IMG/VR virus record: IMGVR_UViG_3300032288_002266
Location: 1 to 40,865 of that record
Reading direction: 5' to 3' (one strand)
From: a virus
Length of the DNA stretch: 40,865 nt
Shown: piece by piece, positions 17,086 to 24,158 of the stretch
How positions within the stretch are numbered: the stretch's first letter is position 1
Layout: every line of letters starts with the position of its first letter
Program-made: the position numbers and the translations under genes
Notes under the pieces: model-generated
Databases searched by the model: none
What the model saw: the letters and a program-made list of their open reading frames with translations, nothing else
What the model was told of the DNA's origin: nothing

Positions 17086-17295
17086 ATGAACGACAAGCTA
17101 TTTGACATCCCGGAATCACCAAGCCCGCGCCTTCAATGGTTGCGGAAGCACGACATACGAATTCACCGCGACTCTGAAGAGGCGCACGAATACACCGCTT
17201 GGACGCTTCCAGACGTTAGCGGCTACGGCGCGACGGAAGACGAGGCCATTGCCGACCTTGCCCGCAAGCTCAACCTCAAGCTTTGGAACCAATGA
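17086..17295 (+). CDS. Hypothetical phage protein, 69 aa
   Basis: Ends in YGATEDEAIADLARKLNLKLW, a pattern (GxTEDEAI.DLA) seen in many small phage and HicB-like antitoxin-fold proteins. No toxin partner is adjacent. The strand-helix arrangement is consistent with a small dsRBD-like HicB fold, which I infer weakly. Overlaps the next start. Confidence 0.65.
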   Translation: MNDKLFDIPESPSPRLQWLRKHDIRIHRDSEEAHEYTAWTLPDVSGYGATEDEAIADLARKLNLKLWNQ

Positions 17296-17537
17296 ACGAA
17301 CGACCGACACCGGAATCTGACGCCGCAGAAATCTACCAAACTTTTCATTCGATTCCGCCAGTAAAAACGGGGCGCGTCACCGTGGACTTTGCCCGCCGCC
17401 TAGAGCGCCAGCGCGACGAGTTGCTGGAGGTTTTGCAGTCATTTCCGGGATTCACCAAGGATGACATGATCCAACTTCTGTGGATGCAGCGATGCATTGA
17501 CGCAATCGCCGCAGTGAGGGAGGGGAAAGAGTCATGA
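17292..17537 (+). CDS. Hypothetical phage protein (PTPESDAA/FARRLERQRDE), 81 aa
   Basis: Starts MNERPTPESDAAEIY and has a central helix VDFARRLERQRDELLEVL. This family of unknown function recurs in this genome at 21304. The ATG at 17292 overlapping the previous stop is preferred to the TTG nine bases upstream. Confidence 0.72.
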   Translation: MNERPTPESDAAEIYQTFHSIPPVKTGRVTVDFARRLERQRDELLEVLQSFPGFTKDDMIQLLWMQRCIDAIAAVREGKES

Positions 17538-17998
17538 CCATGATCGGTATAGACCCAGGCCAATCCGGCGGCATCGCGTGGATTGACGCAAAAGGGCGGG
17601 CTTGCGCTGACAAGATGCCTGAGACGTTAGCCGACCTTTGGGAGCTTTTTGAAAGCATCCGCATGGGCGCTAGCGCCACGCCAGAGACGCGGCTTGATCT
17701 AGTTGTTACCGGATGCCACGCCTACATTGAGCAAGTGCATTCCTCGCCTCAGATGGGAGTCAAAAGTGCATTTACCTTTGGGCAAGGATTTGGACACTTA
17801 GAAATGGCACTAACAGCCGCAGGAATTCCTTTTGAGCGAGTAAGACCTCAGAAGTGGCAGCAAGCCATGGGCTGCATGACGAAGGGAGATAAGAACGTCA
17901 GCAAGCGGCGGGCGCAAGAGCTTTACCCGCAACTCAAGGTGACGCATGCGACAGCGGATGCCCTTCTAATCGCAACTTACGGAACGCGCCAACTTTGA
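17534..17998 (+). CDS. RuvC-like Holliday junction resolvase, 154 aa
   Basis: An RNase H-fold resolvase expected to cut recombination junctions or branched replication DNA before packaging. Signature pieces: GIDPGQSGGIAW with Asp7, AYIEQVHSSPQMG with Glu66, SAFTFGQGFGHLE, VRPQKWQQAMG, and HATADALLIA with Asp142 as the last metal ligand. A strong GGGAGGGGAAAG lies just before the ATG. Size fits phage RuvC-like proteins. Confidence 0.9.
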   Translation: MTMIGIDPGQSGGIAWIDAKGRACADKMPETLADLWELFESIRMGASATPETRLDLVVTGCHAYIEQVHSSPQMGVKSAFTFGQGFGHLEMALTAAGIPFERVRPQKWQQAMGCMTKGDKNVSKRRAQELYPQLKVTHATADALLIATYGTRQL

Positions 17999-18023
17999 GA
18001 CGGTTACAAAACGACACCGACTG

Positions 18024-18761
18024 ATGAAAAACGACACACCAGAACCAGACCAAGACCTCTTCAAATTCATTGAAACGATTCAGCAAGTGAAGCCGCAACC
18101 ACAGCGGAGCGAGTTTGCGGAAATGGCTTTTGAGCATCTTTCAAAGCTTTCCGGCGAGGAACTCATTGACGAAATCAACGCAATTAGAAAGCGCATTCAC
18201 GATTGCAGCCCATTCAAGCAAGAGCCGGTTGACCTTGTTTTGTGGGTAAAGTCGGGAGCAGTAAGGGCAAACGACTACAACCCAAATAATGTCGCGCCTC
18301 CAGAAATGGAACTGCTTAGGCTTTCAATCGCGGAGGATGGATACACGCAGCCAATCGTCACGTTTGATTGCGTGGACACAAGAGAGGTGATCGACGGATT
18401 TCACCGGCATCGAGTCGGCAAGGAGTGCCCGGAGATTCAAACTAGGATTCACGGCTATCTCCCGGTCGTCACGATCAACGAGTCTAGACAAGACAAGGGC
18501 GACCGTATCGCTTCAACTATTCGCCACAACCGCGCACGAGGAAAGCACAAGGTCGATTCAATGTCCGACATCGTGGTTGAGCTTCGCCGCAGGAACTGGA
18601 GCGATGAGAAGATTGCCAAGCACCTTGGCATGGACCCTGACGAAGTTTTGCGCCTTACTCAAATCTCCGGTCTGTCCGAGCTTTTTGCGGATCAGGAGTT
18701 TTCCAAGTCGTGGGAGATTGGCGAGATGGAATCCGATCTTGAGGAGGTGGAACTAGCATGA
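18024..18761 (+). CDS. ParB/IbrB-like nuclease-fold DNA-binding protein, 245 aa
   Basis: The ParB N-terminal domain spans about residues 68-150: VRANDYNPNNVAPPEMELL, EDGYTQPIV, and EVIDGFHRHR (125-130 is the GFHRHR loop corresponding to the ParB GERR nucleotide-binding box). A helix-turn-helix-like region follows (RRRNWSDEKIAKHLGMDPDEV), then an acidic C-terminus (ESDLEEVELA). Phage proteins of this sub-type typically neighbour a PAPS-reductase-like gene, as here (compare IbrB/IbrA of E. coli prophages). First gene of a four-gene coupled operon. Its biochemical role is unknown; nucleotide-dependent DNA binding is inferred. Confidence 0.85.
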   Translation: MKNDTPEPDQDLFKFIETIQQVKPQPQRSEFAEMAFEHLSKLSGEELIDEINAIRKRIHDCSPFKQEPVDLVLWVKSGAVRANDYNPNNVAPPEMELLRLSIAEDGYTQPIVTFDCVDTREVIDGFHRHRVGKECPEIQTRIHGYLPVVTINESRQDKGDRIASTIRHNRARGKHKVDSMSDIVVELRRRNWSDEKIAKHLGMDPDEVLRLTQISGLSELFADQEFSKSWEIGEMESDLEEVELA

Positions 18762-19180
18762 ACCGCATTTACCATACGTGGGACAAGTGGGAGTGCTATC
18801 CAGCTGGATTCTACAACACGCAGGCACCCAAGGGGCTTTCGTCCGACGAATGCTTAGAAATGTATCGGGCATTTTTGGCTGACATTCCGCGATTCCAAGC
18901 CGCTATGGTCCGGGTGGTTTCCGAGTGGAAAAACTCCTGCGAGCATTACCTATCTAACGAGTGTATGAACCGCATCGCATGGCTTGGCCAATCGGCAATG
19001 TGCATTGAAACGGGAATCCCCGCCCAATTTCGCGGAGGCTACAACCTTTTGACGGAAGATCAAAAAAAGAAAGCCGATGAAGCAGCGCTGGCCGTGTTGA
19101 ATCTCTGGATGAAAAACAACGGGGAGCAGGAATTGAACTTTGAATCCGCGCAATCTAAAACCCAAGCAAACCTTTACTGA
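18758..19180 (+). CDS. Unknown partner protein of ParB/PAPS operon, 140 aa
   Basis: A helical protein, W/Y-rich at the N-terminus (YHTWDKWECYPAGFYN) and carrying a WLGQSAMCIETGIPAQFRGGY segment. It starts inside the ParB stop (ATGA) and ends in the TGATG of the PAPS-reductase-like gene, so the three are made together. I know proteins of this look only from the same gene neighbourhood. No domain named. Confidence 0.75.
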   Translation: MNRIYHTWDKWECYPAGFYNTQAPKGLSSDECLEMYRAFLADIPRFQAAMVRVVSEWKNSCEHYLSNECMNRIAWLGQSAMCIETGIPAQFRGGYNLLTEDQKKKADEAALAVLNLWMKNNGEQELNFESAQSKTQANLY

Positions 19181-20397
19181 TGAGTCTGAAGCAATACAGA
19201 GAAAAGAACGTGCTAGAAGCTGCACGCGAGCGTGTCGCCATTGCGTTTGATAGATTCGAGAAAATCTACGTCAGTTTTTCGGGCGGCAAGGATTCGTCTG
19301 TGATGATGCACCTTGTTCTTGCCGAAGCCATCAAGCGCAACCGCAAGGTTGGCGTTTTGGTGATCGACCTTGAAGCGCAATATAAATCGACCATTGAGCA
19401 TATCAGGGAAATGGTTGAGCATTACCGCGAGTCAATCGACCTTTATTGGGTTTGCCTCCCGATGGCTCTCCGCAACGCTGTGAGCAACTACGAGCCGAAA
19501 TGGTGTTGCTGGGAAGAGAGGGCAAAGGATTCATGGGTTAGGCAGTTTCCGCAAGTTGCTGGCGTCATCACCGATTACGACTACTTTGATTTCTTTGTTC
19601 CAGGCATGGAGTTTGAAGAGTTCATGGTTCTATTTGGACTTTGGTTTGGCGGCGGCGATCCGGCTTGCGGGTTTGTTGGAATCAGGGCCGACGAGTCTTT
19701 GAATCGGTTCCGCACGATTGCCTCGTCAACCAAGGAATGTTTGGACGGAATGAAGTGGACCACGTTGGTCGAGCCAGGGCTTTACAACGCCTACCCGATT
19801 TACGATTGGCGCACAGAAGACATTTGGAGATTCCACGGAGCGAATCCCGCCCTAATGCACAATTCGGTTTACGACATGATGCACAAGGCGGGTCTTTCAA
19901 TCCACCAGATGCGCCTTTGCCAGCCATACGGGGACGACCAGAAGAAGGGTTTGTGGCTCTACCACATCCTTGAGCCGGAAACGTGGGCAAAGATTGTGGC
20001 GCGTGTCAATGGTGCTAACTCTGGCGCTCTTTACGTGTCAGAAACCGGCAACATTTCAGGCAGCATCAAGATCACAAAGCCCGCTGGCCATTCGTGGAAA
20101 TCGTTCTGCGACCTGCTGCTTTCCGGTCTCCCAAAGCGGACGCAAGAGCATTACCTTTCCCGGTTTAGAGGATTCATTAAAGGGTGGAAAGGAAGAGGAT
20201 ATACTGAAGGCATCCCAGATGAAGCGCCTGCCATTTTGGAGGCAAAGCATTGGGCTCCGTCTTACCGCCGACTTTGCAAAGTTTTGCTTCGGAATGATTG
20301 GTATTGCAAAGGGCTTGGACTCACTCAGCCAAAGTCCGAATCCTACGGGAAATATCTGGAAATCAAGAAAGCCAAAAAGGAGGCAGCAAGCGCATGA
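19180..20397 (+). CDS. PAPS reductase / IbrA-like ATP-pyrophosphatase, 405 aa
   Basis: A PP-loop (adenine nucleotide alpha hydrolase) enzyme. The PP-loop SGGKDS is at residues 34-39, followed by the helix VMMHLVLAEA; a CCWEE and a GIRADES block, then YPIYDWRTEDIWRF, are typical of the IbrA/DUF3440 and DndC-like branch rather than assimilatory CysH. Enzymes of this fold activate or transfer sulfur using ATP; DndC does so for DNA phosphorothioation. Whether this protein acts on DNA, tRNA or a metabolite is not shown. It is sandwiched between the ParB pair and a RecB-type nuclease with stop/start overlaps on both sides. Confidence 0.87.
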   Translation: MSLKQYREKNVLEAARERVAIAFDRFEKIYVSFSGGKDSSVMMHLVLAEAIKRNRKVGVLVIDLEAQYKSTIEHIREMVEHYRESIDLYWVCLPMALRNAVSNYEPKWCCWEERAKDSWVRQFPQVAGVITDYDYFDFFVPGMEFEEFMVLFGLWFGGGDPACGFVGIRADESLNRFRTIASSTKECLDGMKWTTLVEPGLYNAYPIYDWRTEDIWRFHGANPALMHNSVYDMMHKAGLSIHQMRLCQPYGDDQKKGLWLYHILEPETWAKIVARVNGANSGALYVSETGNISGSIKITKPAGHSWKSFCDLLLSGLPKRTQEHYLSRFRGFIKGWKGRGYTEGIPDEAPAILEAKHWAPSYRRLCKVLLRNDWYCKGLGLTQPKSESYGKYLEIKKAKKEAASA

Positions 20398-20933
20398 AAA
20401 CTACACGAAAACCATCTGTTACGGAACTAGTCGGGATGCTCGACAAGCCAGCCTTGCTTGGATGGGCAAACAGACTTGGTCTTGAGGGAAAATCACTTGT
20501 TGAGGCTCGCCGCCAAAATATGAAAGACGGCGCATCCTTGCACAAGCAGCTTGAGCGTTGGTTGCTAAATGGCACGCCAATCCCAGACGAAAGCTTCCAA
20601 TCAAAAGCCAGGGCCTTCTTTCAGGACAAGAACGTGATCGCCTGCGAAAAGTCGGTTGAACACGACAAGTTTACAGGGAGGCTTGATGTCAAGTATCAGA
20701 CGGAAGACGGGACCGAGTGGATTTGCGACTTCAAGACCAATCAAAGCAATCTCTACCGTGAGAATAAATTACAGCTTGCGGCTTATCGAATGATCGAAGG
20801 CTGCGACCGCGTGGCAGTCATCAGCATCCCTGACATGAAGCTGATCGAAGCGCGAATTCCCGACTTCGCCCCATACGAGCAAATTGTTTTGCACCTAGCG
20901 GAAATCTACAAGTTGAACCAGGAAATTCAGTAA
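20394..20933 (+). CDS. RecB/Cas4-type PD-(D/E)XK nuclease, 179 aa
   Basis: All four motifs of RecB-family nucleases are visible in order: GxxxH at 46-50 (GASLH), GRLD at 95-98, DFK at 112-114 and QLAAY at 127-131. No Cys cluster for a Cas4 iron-sulfur centre is present. It has the best Shine-Dalgarno of the region (AAGGAGGC, 8 bases before ATG) although it overlaps the previous stop, suggesting it can be made at higher level. It may process DNA ends for the ERF system, or be the nuclease arm of the ParB/PAPS module. Confidence 0.87.
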   Translation: MKTTRKPSVTELVGMLDKPALLGWANRLGLEGKSLVEARRQNMKDGASLHKQLERWLLNGTPIPDESFQSKARAFFQDKNVIACEKSVEHDKFTGRLDVKYQTEDGTEWICDFKTNQSNLYRENKLQLAAYRMIEGCDRVAVISIPDMKLIEARIPDFAPYEQIVLHLAEIYKLNQEIQ

Positions 20934-20937
20934 AACC

Positions 20938-20994
20938 ATGAACGACGACGACCACGACAGCCACGACGAAACAACATACGACGAAAGACCATGA
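20938..20994 (+). CDS. 18-aa Asp/His-rich mini-ORF, possible coupling peptide
   Basis: Reads MNDDDHDSHDETTYDERP. The ATG has the genome's usual ACCATGAACGAC context and its stop overlaps the next gene's ATG. It may exist to couple translation; whether a peptide accumulates is unknown. Confidence 0.35.
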   Translation: MNDDDHDSHDETTYDERP

Positions 20995-21311
20995 ACGACA
21001 CCAAGACCCTAGCCGCCGAGTTGCGGCACTTCAACCGATGGAGGCGCGGAGTTGATGCGATTGCACATCCTGAACCATACAAGATCGGCGCGATGCTGGA
21101 CCGTGCCGCCGACCGTCTGGAGGAGCTGGAGCGCGAGCTTCAAGAAGAGCGGCAGGACCGTAAGCAAGCCGACCTCGACACGATCCGGGCGCTTGGCGAG
21201 CGGAACGACGAGCGGGCGCTTGCGGACAGGCTAGCGGGCGTCATGTTTGGATGCCCATCACGCGACCAGAACGACGCTTACGACGCATGGAAGGAGGCCC
21301 GCAGTGAGTGA
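20991..21311 (+). CDS. Hypothetical coiled-coil protein, 106 aa
   Basis: Begins LAAELRHFNRWRRGVDAI (a common phage N-terminus before PEPxxIGxxLDxAAD) and continues as a charged coiled coil (LEELERELQEERQDRKQ). Unknown function; overlaps the next gene. Confidence 0.7.
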   Translation: MNDTKTLAAELRHFNRWRRGVDAIAHPEPYKIGAMLDRAADRLEELERELQEERQDRKQADLDTIRALGERNDERALADRLAGVMFGCPSRDQNDAYDAWKEARSE

Positions 21312-21594
21312 CACGCCGAGAACAGATGAAGCCGTTCGCGCTTCCAAAGGGCAATGGAGCTTTGAGCTTCGCGAGCTTTGCCAGAATTTGGAGCGAGAGC
21401 TTGCCGAGATGGCAGAACAGTGCCAGTCCTGGGCCGACTCGTCGCGAGCTTGGAAGGTCCGAGCCGACAAGAACTGGCGCGAGCTGGAGCAAAAGAAGGC
21501 AATTTTAGATTCGCTTCGCGCCCTTGTGACGACCGACCACGAAAGCAAAGAAGCGTTTATCGGACGGGTGAACTTTACGCTCAACCAGCCATAA
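21304..21594 (+). CDS. Hypothetical phage protein (TPRTDEA/LERELAE), 96 aa
   Basis: The GTG at 21304 gives SDTPRTDEAV, the usual start of this phage family; the longer ORF to 21247 runs over the previous gene. The middle is a coiled coil (NLERELAEMAEQCQSW). Paralogue-like in layout to the 17292 gene. Confidence 0.68.
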   Translation: MSDTPRTDEAVRASKGQWSFELRELCQNLERELAEMAEQCQSWADSSRAWKVRADKNWRELEQKKAILDSLRALVTTDHESKEAFIGRVNFTLNQP

Positions 21595-21633
21595 CCCCGA
21601 AGCTACGCTTGCATATTATCAGATAAAGTGTAG

Positions 21634-21761
21634 TCTTGCCCTGTCGCAAGACCCGGTTTGAGACCCGGATACAACGATGCAGAATTATAAACAGCCTCCA
21701 AATCCCTCGCCAGCCGGTTGCATCACCGGGTCTCAACTGGCGGTGGGTTTGGGGGCTTTTT
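21634..21761 (+). ncRNA. Structured leader with terminator hairpin before replication genes
   Basis: The 186-base gap holds a 6-bp hairpin (21634-21639/21646-21651), a direct repeat GACCCGG (21650-21656, 21662-21668), and a 21-bp nearly continuous stem, 21693-21713 with 21737-21757, ending in TTTTT (21757-21761). The stem has one mismatch and three G-U pairs. The hairpin loop carries CCGGGTCTCAA (21726-21736), perfectly complementary to TTGAGACCCGG at 21658-21668. This is either an attenuator controlling the initiator gene 19 bases downstream or the 3' end of a small RNA. No strong promoter is seen; TATTAT at 21614-21619 is a possible -10. Confidence 0.65.
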
Positions 21762-21780
21762 GTTGCTATGATTTCAAGCC

Positions 21781-22470
21781 ATGAGGATTAGAACCATCAA
21801 ACCAGAGTTTTTTACACATGAAGCTCTATTCGACGCGGAAATGGAATTTAAGCTACCGCTGCGAATTGCGTTCGTCGGCTTGTGGTGCGCCGCCGATAGG
21901 GAAGGACGGTTTCGATGGGAACCTCGCCGCCTTGGGATTCAGATCATGCCATATGATAAGATGGACTTTTCACGCGTGCTTGACGCGTTAGTAACGCGTG
22001 GATTCATCCGTCAATATCGCGTCAATGACGCGGTTTTTGGGTGCATCCCGTCGTTCTCGCGTCATCAAGTGATTAACAACCGCGAGCGGGAAAGCGATTT
22101 GCCGGAACCTCTGGATTTCAACGACATCGACGCGTGCCCCACGCGTGCCCCACGCGTTGACGACGCGGGGAAAGCGGAAGGGAAGGGAAGGGAAGGGAAA
22201 GGAAAGGAACAGAAGGGAAGGGGAACACGCGACGAGCTACGCTCATACGCGGTCGAAATTTCCCTTCCTGACTCAGACGGTGATTTCTTTTTCGATCACA
22301 TGGAGGAAGGCGGATGGACACGCAGCGGTCAACCAATCAAAGATTGGAGGGCGGCTATGAGGAAATGGAAAGCGGCGGGATGGCTTCCTAGCCAAAAAGC
22401 ATCCCAGACCAAACACGCCGCTTACGCCAACGGCTACAACGAACAAATTCCACTTCCGCCAGCACTATGA
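21781..22470 (+). CDS. Replication initiator / replisome organiser, 229 aa
   Basis: The N-terminus MRIRTIKPEFFTHE followed by LRIAFVGLWCAADREGRFRWEPRRLGIQI is the winged-helix start of many phage replication proteins (O/DnaD-like). LDALVTRGFIRQYRVN and the HQVINNRERESDLP segment follow. Residues about 118-150 are a Lys/Gly/Glu linker encoded by a homopurine tract, and the C-terminal 70 residues form a small domain. The next gene is an AAA+ helicase loader, as expected. The gene body contains phased ACGCGT arrays, so it probably carries the origin. Confidence 0.82.
   Translation: MRIRTIKPEFFTHEALFDAEMEFKLPLRIAFVGLWCAADREGRFRWEPRRLGIQIMPYDKMDFSRVLDALVTRGFIRQYRVNDAVFGCIPSFSRHQVINNRERESDLPEPLDFNDIDACPTRAPRVDDAGKAEGKGREGKGKEQKGRGTRDELRSYAVEISLPDSDGDFFFDHMEEGGWTRSGQPIKDWRAAMRKWKAAGWLPSQKASQTKHAAYANGYNEQIPLPPAL
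21972..22168 (+). repeat. Two arrays of ACGCGT at exact 11-bp spacing (candidate iterons)
   Basis: ACGCGT occurs at 21972, 21983 and 21994, and again at 22130, 22141 and 22152, with a near copy ACGCGG at 22163; each step is exactly 11 bp. A weaker pair TCGCGT 22017 / ACGCGG 22028 keeps the 11-bp step. The second array includes two identical 11-mers ACGCGTGCCCC. Eleven is not a multiple of three, so the protein sequence does not explain the period; binding sites on one DNA face are inferred. Confidence 0.8.
22167..22225 (+). repeat. Homopurine tract with GGGAA repeats
   Basis: Almost pure purine on the plus strand, interrupted only by C at 22175 and 22210; the longest pure run is 22176-22209, built from GGGAA/GGAAA units. 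It follows directly on the ACGCGT array inside the initiator gene and encodes a Lys/Gly/Glu linker. It may help unwinding or form unusual structure. Confidence 0.75.
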
Positions 22471-23156
22471 ACAGCCTCGACAAATTCATCAACAGCCTCG
22501 ACGAACTGATCGAGAAGGCGCCAGATTCTCGAGAACCCGAACAAACAACCCATCAGCTTGAAGCAAGAAAGCCAGAGCCTCAAGTAGCGCTTGAGGGATG
22601 GGAACAGCGGTGGAGAAAAGCGGAATCTCAGCCAACAGGCGACCAGTGGCTTGATGCATTCGACAAGGCCAAGCGCGTGATCGAGCGAGGAAGCATCCTG
22701 ATTCTCCACGGGACGCGAGGCGCGGGGAAAACCCGGATGGCATACGAGGCCGCAATTTCTGCCGCTTTGCCAAAGGACAAATCCGGACATTTCGACGGCA
22801 TCAGGACACATCGCAAGACCACCGCCAGATACACGACGGCAATGGCGTTCTTCCTCGATGTTCGCGCCACATTCTCCAAGAAAGCCAGCAAGACGGAGCG
22901 CGACATCGTGGAGTCATTGACCGACCCCGCTTTGTTGGTCATCGACGAAATCCAAGAGCGCAGCGAATCCGCATGGGAGAACCGGCTACTCACTCACGTT
23001 CTTGATTCCCGCTACGCATCAATGCGCCCGACCATCATCATTGCCAACCTGACATCCGCCGAGCTGGCCGCTTCGCTTGGACCATCAATCATGGACAGAA
23101 TCCACGAAGGCGGCGGGCACATAGAGTTTACGTGGCCTAGCTACCGCCGCGCATGA
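22467..23156 (+). CDS. DnaC/DnaA-like AAA+ helicase-loader ATPase, 229 aa
   Basis: Walker A GTRGAGKT at residues 82-89 and Walker B LLVIDE with Asp160-Glu161, followed by a sensor-like RPTIIIANLT. The layout ALPKD...FFLDVRATF before Walker B is typical of DnaC/IstB-type loaders. The N-terminal 60 residues form helices that probably contact the initiator or helicase. No helicase or primase gene is visible in the phage, so the loader presumably recruits the host DnaB. Confidence 0.88.
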   Translation: MNSLDKFINSLDELIEKAPDSREPEQTTHQLEARKPEPQVALEGWEQRWRKAESQPTGDQWLDAFDKAKRVIERGSILILHGTRGAGKTRMAYEAAISAALPKDKSGHFDGIRTHRKTTARYTTAMAFFLDVRATFSKKASKTERDIVESLTDPALLVIDEIQERSESAWENRLLTHVLDSRYASMRPTIIIANLTSAELAASLGPSIMDRIHEGGGHIEFTWPSYRRA

Positions 23157-23209
23157 AGCGCAAGGTTGCGCCGATCCTTGAATACATGCTCCGAAAACTG
23201 AACCAATGA
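23153..23209 (+). CDS. 18-aa basic mini-ORF between loader and DnaA-IV-like gene
   Basis: Reads MKRKVAPILEYMLRKLNQ. Both ends overlap neighbouring genes by ATGA, giving an unbroken coupling chain. It may only relay ribosomes. Confidence 0.4.
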   Translation: MKRKVAPILEYMLRKLNQ

Positions 23210-23532
23210 CAACGACCGCAAATCCCCCAAGCCCCTACCAAATCCTGCACGCCGTTGAGATGGCAACCGGCGTTCCGACGTTCGCGATCCTGGCAGACAA
23301 CCGGCTTCAGGCGACGAGCTACGCCCGCTTCCTTGCAATGCTCATGGTCAAGGAGCTTCGCCCGTGGTCAACGAACCTCGACGCGGCAGTAGCGGTTGGC
23401 AAAAAGGATGCCGGAACCGGCAGGCATGGGCTGATGCGAGCCGCTTACCTACTGGCCAACGACGAGCAGTTTAAGGCTGCTTACGCCAAGGTGAAAGCCA
23501 TGATCGCCGCGCCCGAACCCTTGCCGCTCTAG
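23206..23532 (+). CDS. Stand-alone DnaA domain-IV-like DNA-binding protein, 108 aa
   Basis: The order PYQILHAVEMATGVPTFAI, then LQATSYARFLAMLMVKEL, then VAVGKKDAGTGRHGLMRAAY, mirrors the DnaA C-terminal domain: the basic-loop helix, the R-x3-R/A-x-Q-x-AM helix, and the signature loop equivalent to GxxDHTTVxHA. No ATPase domain is attached; the preceding gene supplies one. Probably binds the phage origin or host DnaA boxes. Family recognition is from pattern only. Confidence 0.68.
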   Translation: MTTTANPPSPYQILHAVEMATGVPTFAILADNRLQATSYARFLAMLMVKELRPWSTNLDAAVAVGKKDAGTGRHGLMRAAYLLANDEQFKAAYAKVKAMIAAPEPLPL

Positions 23533-23547
23533 GGCTGGAAAGAAAGA

Positions 23548-23598
23548 ATGAAAAAGATCTTGCCGGATTCAAAGCGGGGGGGTAGGTTCGCGGCGTAA
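23548..23598 (+). CDS. 16-aa mini-ORF with good RBS
   Basis: MKKILPDSKRGGRFAA behind GGAAAGAAAGA. It fills part of the short gap before the next gene. Expression is uncertain. Confidence 0.25.
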   Translation: MKKILPDSKRGGRFAA

Positions 23599-23611
23599 CG
23601 AACGACACGAC

Positions 23612-23860
23612 ATGACTCTTCCACTCATTCACCTCAACGGCACCAGCAAAGAAACTCTCGCGGAAGGCTATGATAACGCTGCTTGCAAGCTCCGCGAGTT
23701 CATTGACGCATGGGAGGGAGTCGAATTTAACGCTCGCGACTATTACCCGCAGGGACCAGAAGCTTGGAATGAAGCTCTTGCCAAGCGCGAAGAAATGAAT
23801 GCAAAAATCGTTGAGGTTCTGGAATACCTCACGGATCACCGCGAAGTCATTCACGCTTAA
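23612..23860 (+). CDS. Hypothetical protein, 82 aa
   Basis: An acidic helical protein (LREFIDAWEGVEFNARDYYP and AWNEALAKREEMNAKIVEVL). It fits a small phage family of unknown function. Start context is CGACACGACATG. Confidence 0.66.
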   Translation: MTLPLIHLNGTSKETLAEGYDNAACKLREFIDAWEGVEFNARDYYPQGPEAWNEALAKREEMNAKIVEVLEYLTDHREVIHA

Positions 23861-23899
23861 TCAACCACCGGGGCGCGGCGGACACGCGCAAGACGAACC

Positions 23900-24157
23900 A
23901 TGATCCAAGAATACCAACCCGAGCAGTGGACGGTCCTTAAAGATCACATCTACGCCGCCCGTGAGGCCATCCGAAACGGCATCGAATACACGCAGGAGCT
24001 TCTAGCCAACCGCGACGTTGAGCTTGGCCGCGACCACCGTTCCAACCGCAAAACATCGGAACGGATTGAGCGTGAAATCGAACAGATGAAGATCGCGCTG
24101 GCCAACCTTGATCGCCCCCTTCCTCCCGCCCCTGACCATCACCAAACAACCGACTGA
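23900..24157 (+). CDS. Hypothetical protein, 85 aa
   Basis: A helical, charged protein with a coiled-coil half (RIEREIEQMKIALANLD) and a Pro/His tail. Ends one base before the SSB-like start. Unknown role, probably replication by position. Confidence 0.66.
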   Translation: MIQEYQPEQWTVLKDHIYAAREAIRNGIEYTQELLANRDVELGRDHRSNRKTSERIEREIEQMKIALANLDRPLPPAPDHHQTTD

Positions 24158-24158
24158 A

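Noticed and set aside
17086-17295. HicB-like antitoxin call
   Set aside because: Only the GATEDEAIADLA tail fits and no HicA-type toxin is adjacent, so it is left as hypothetical.
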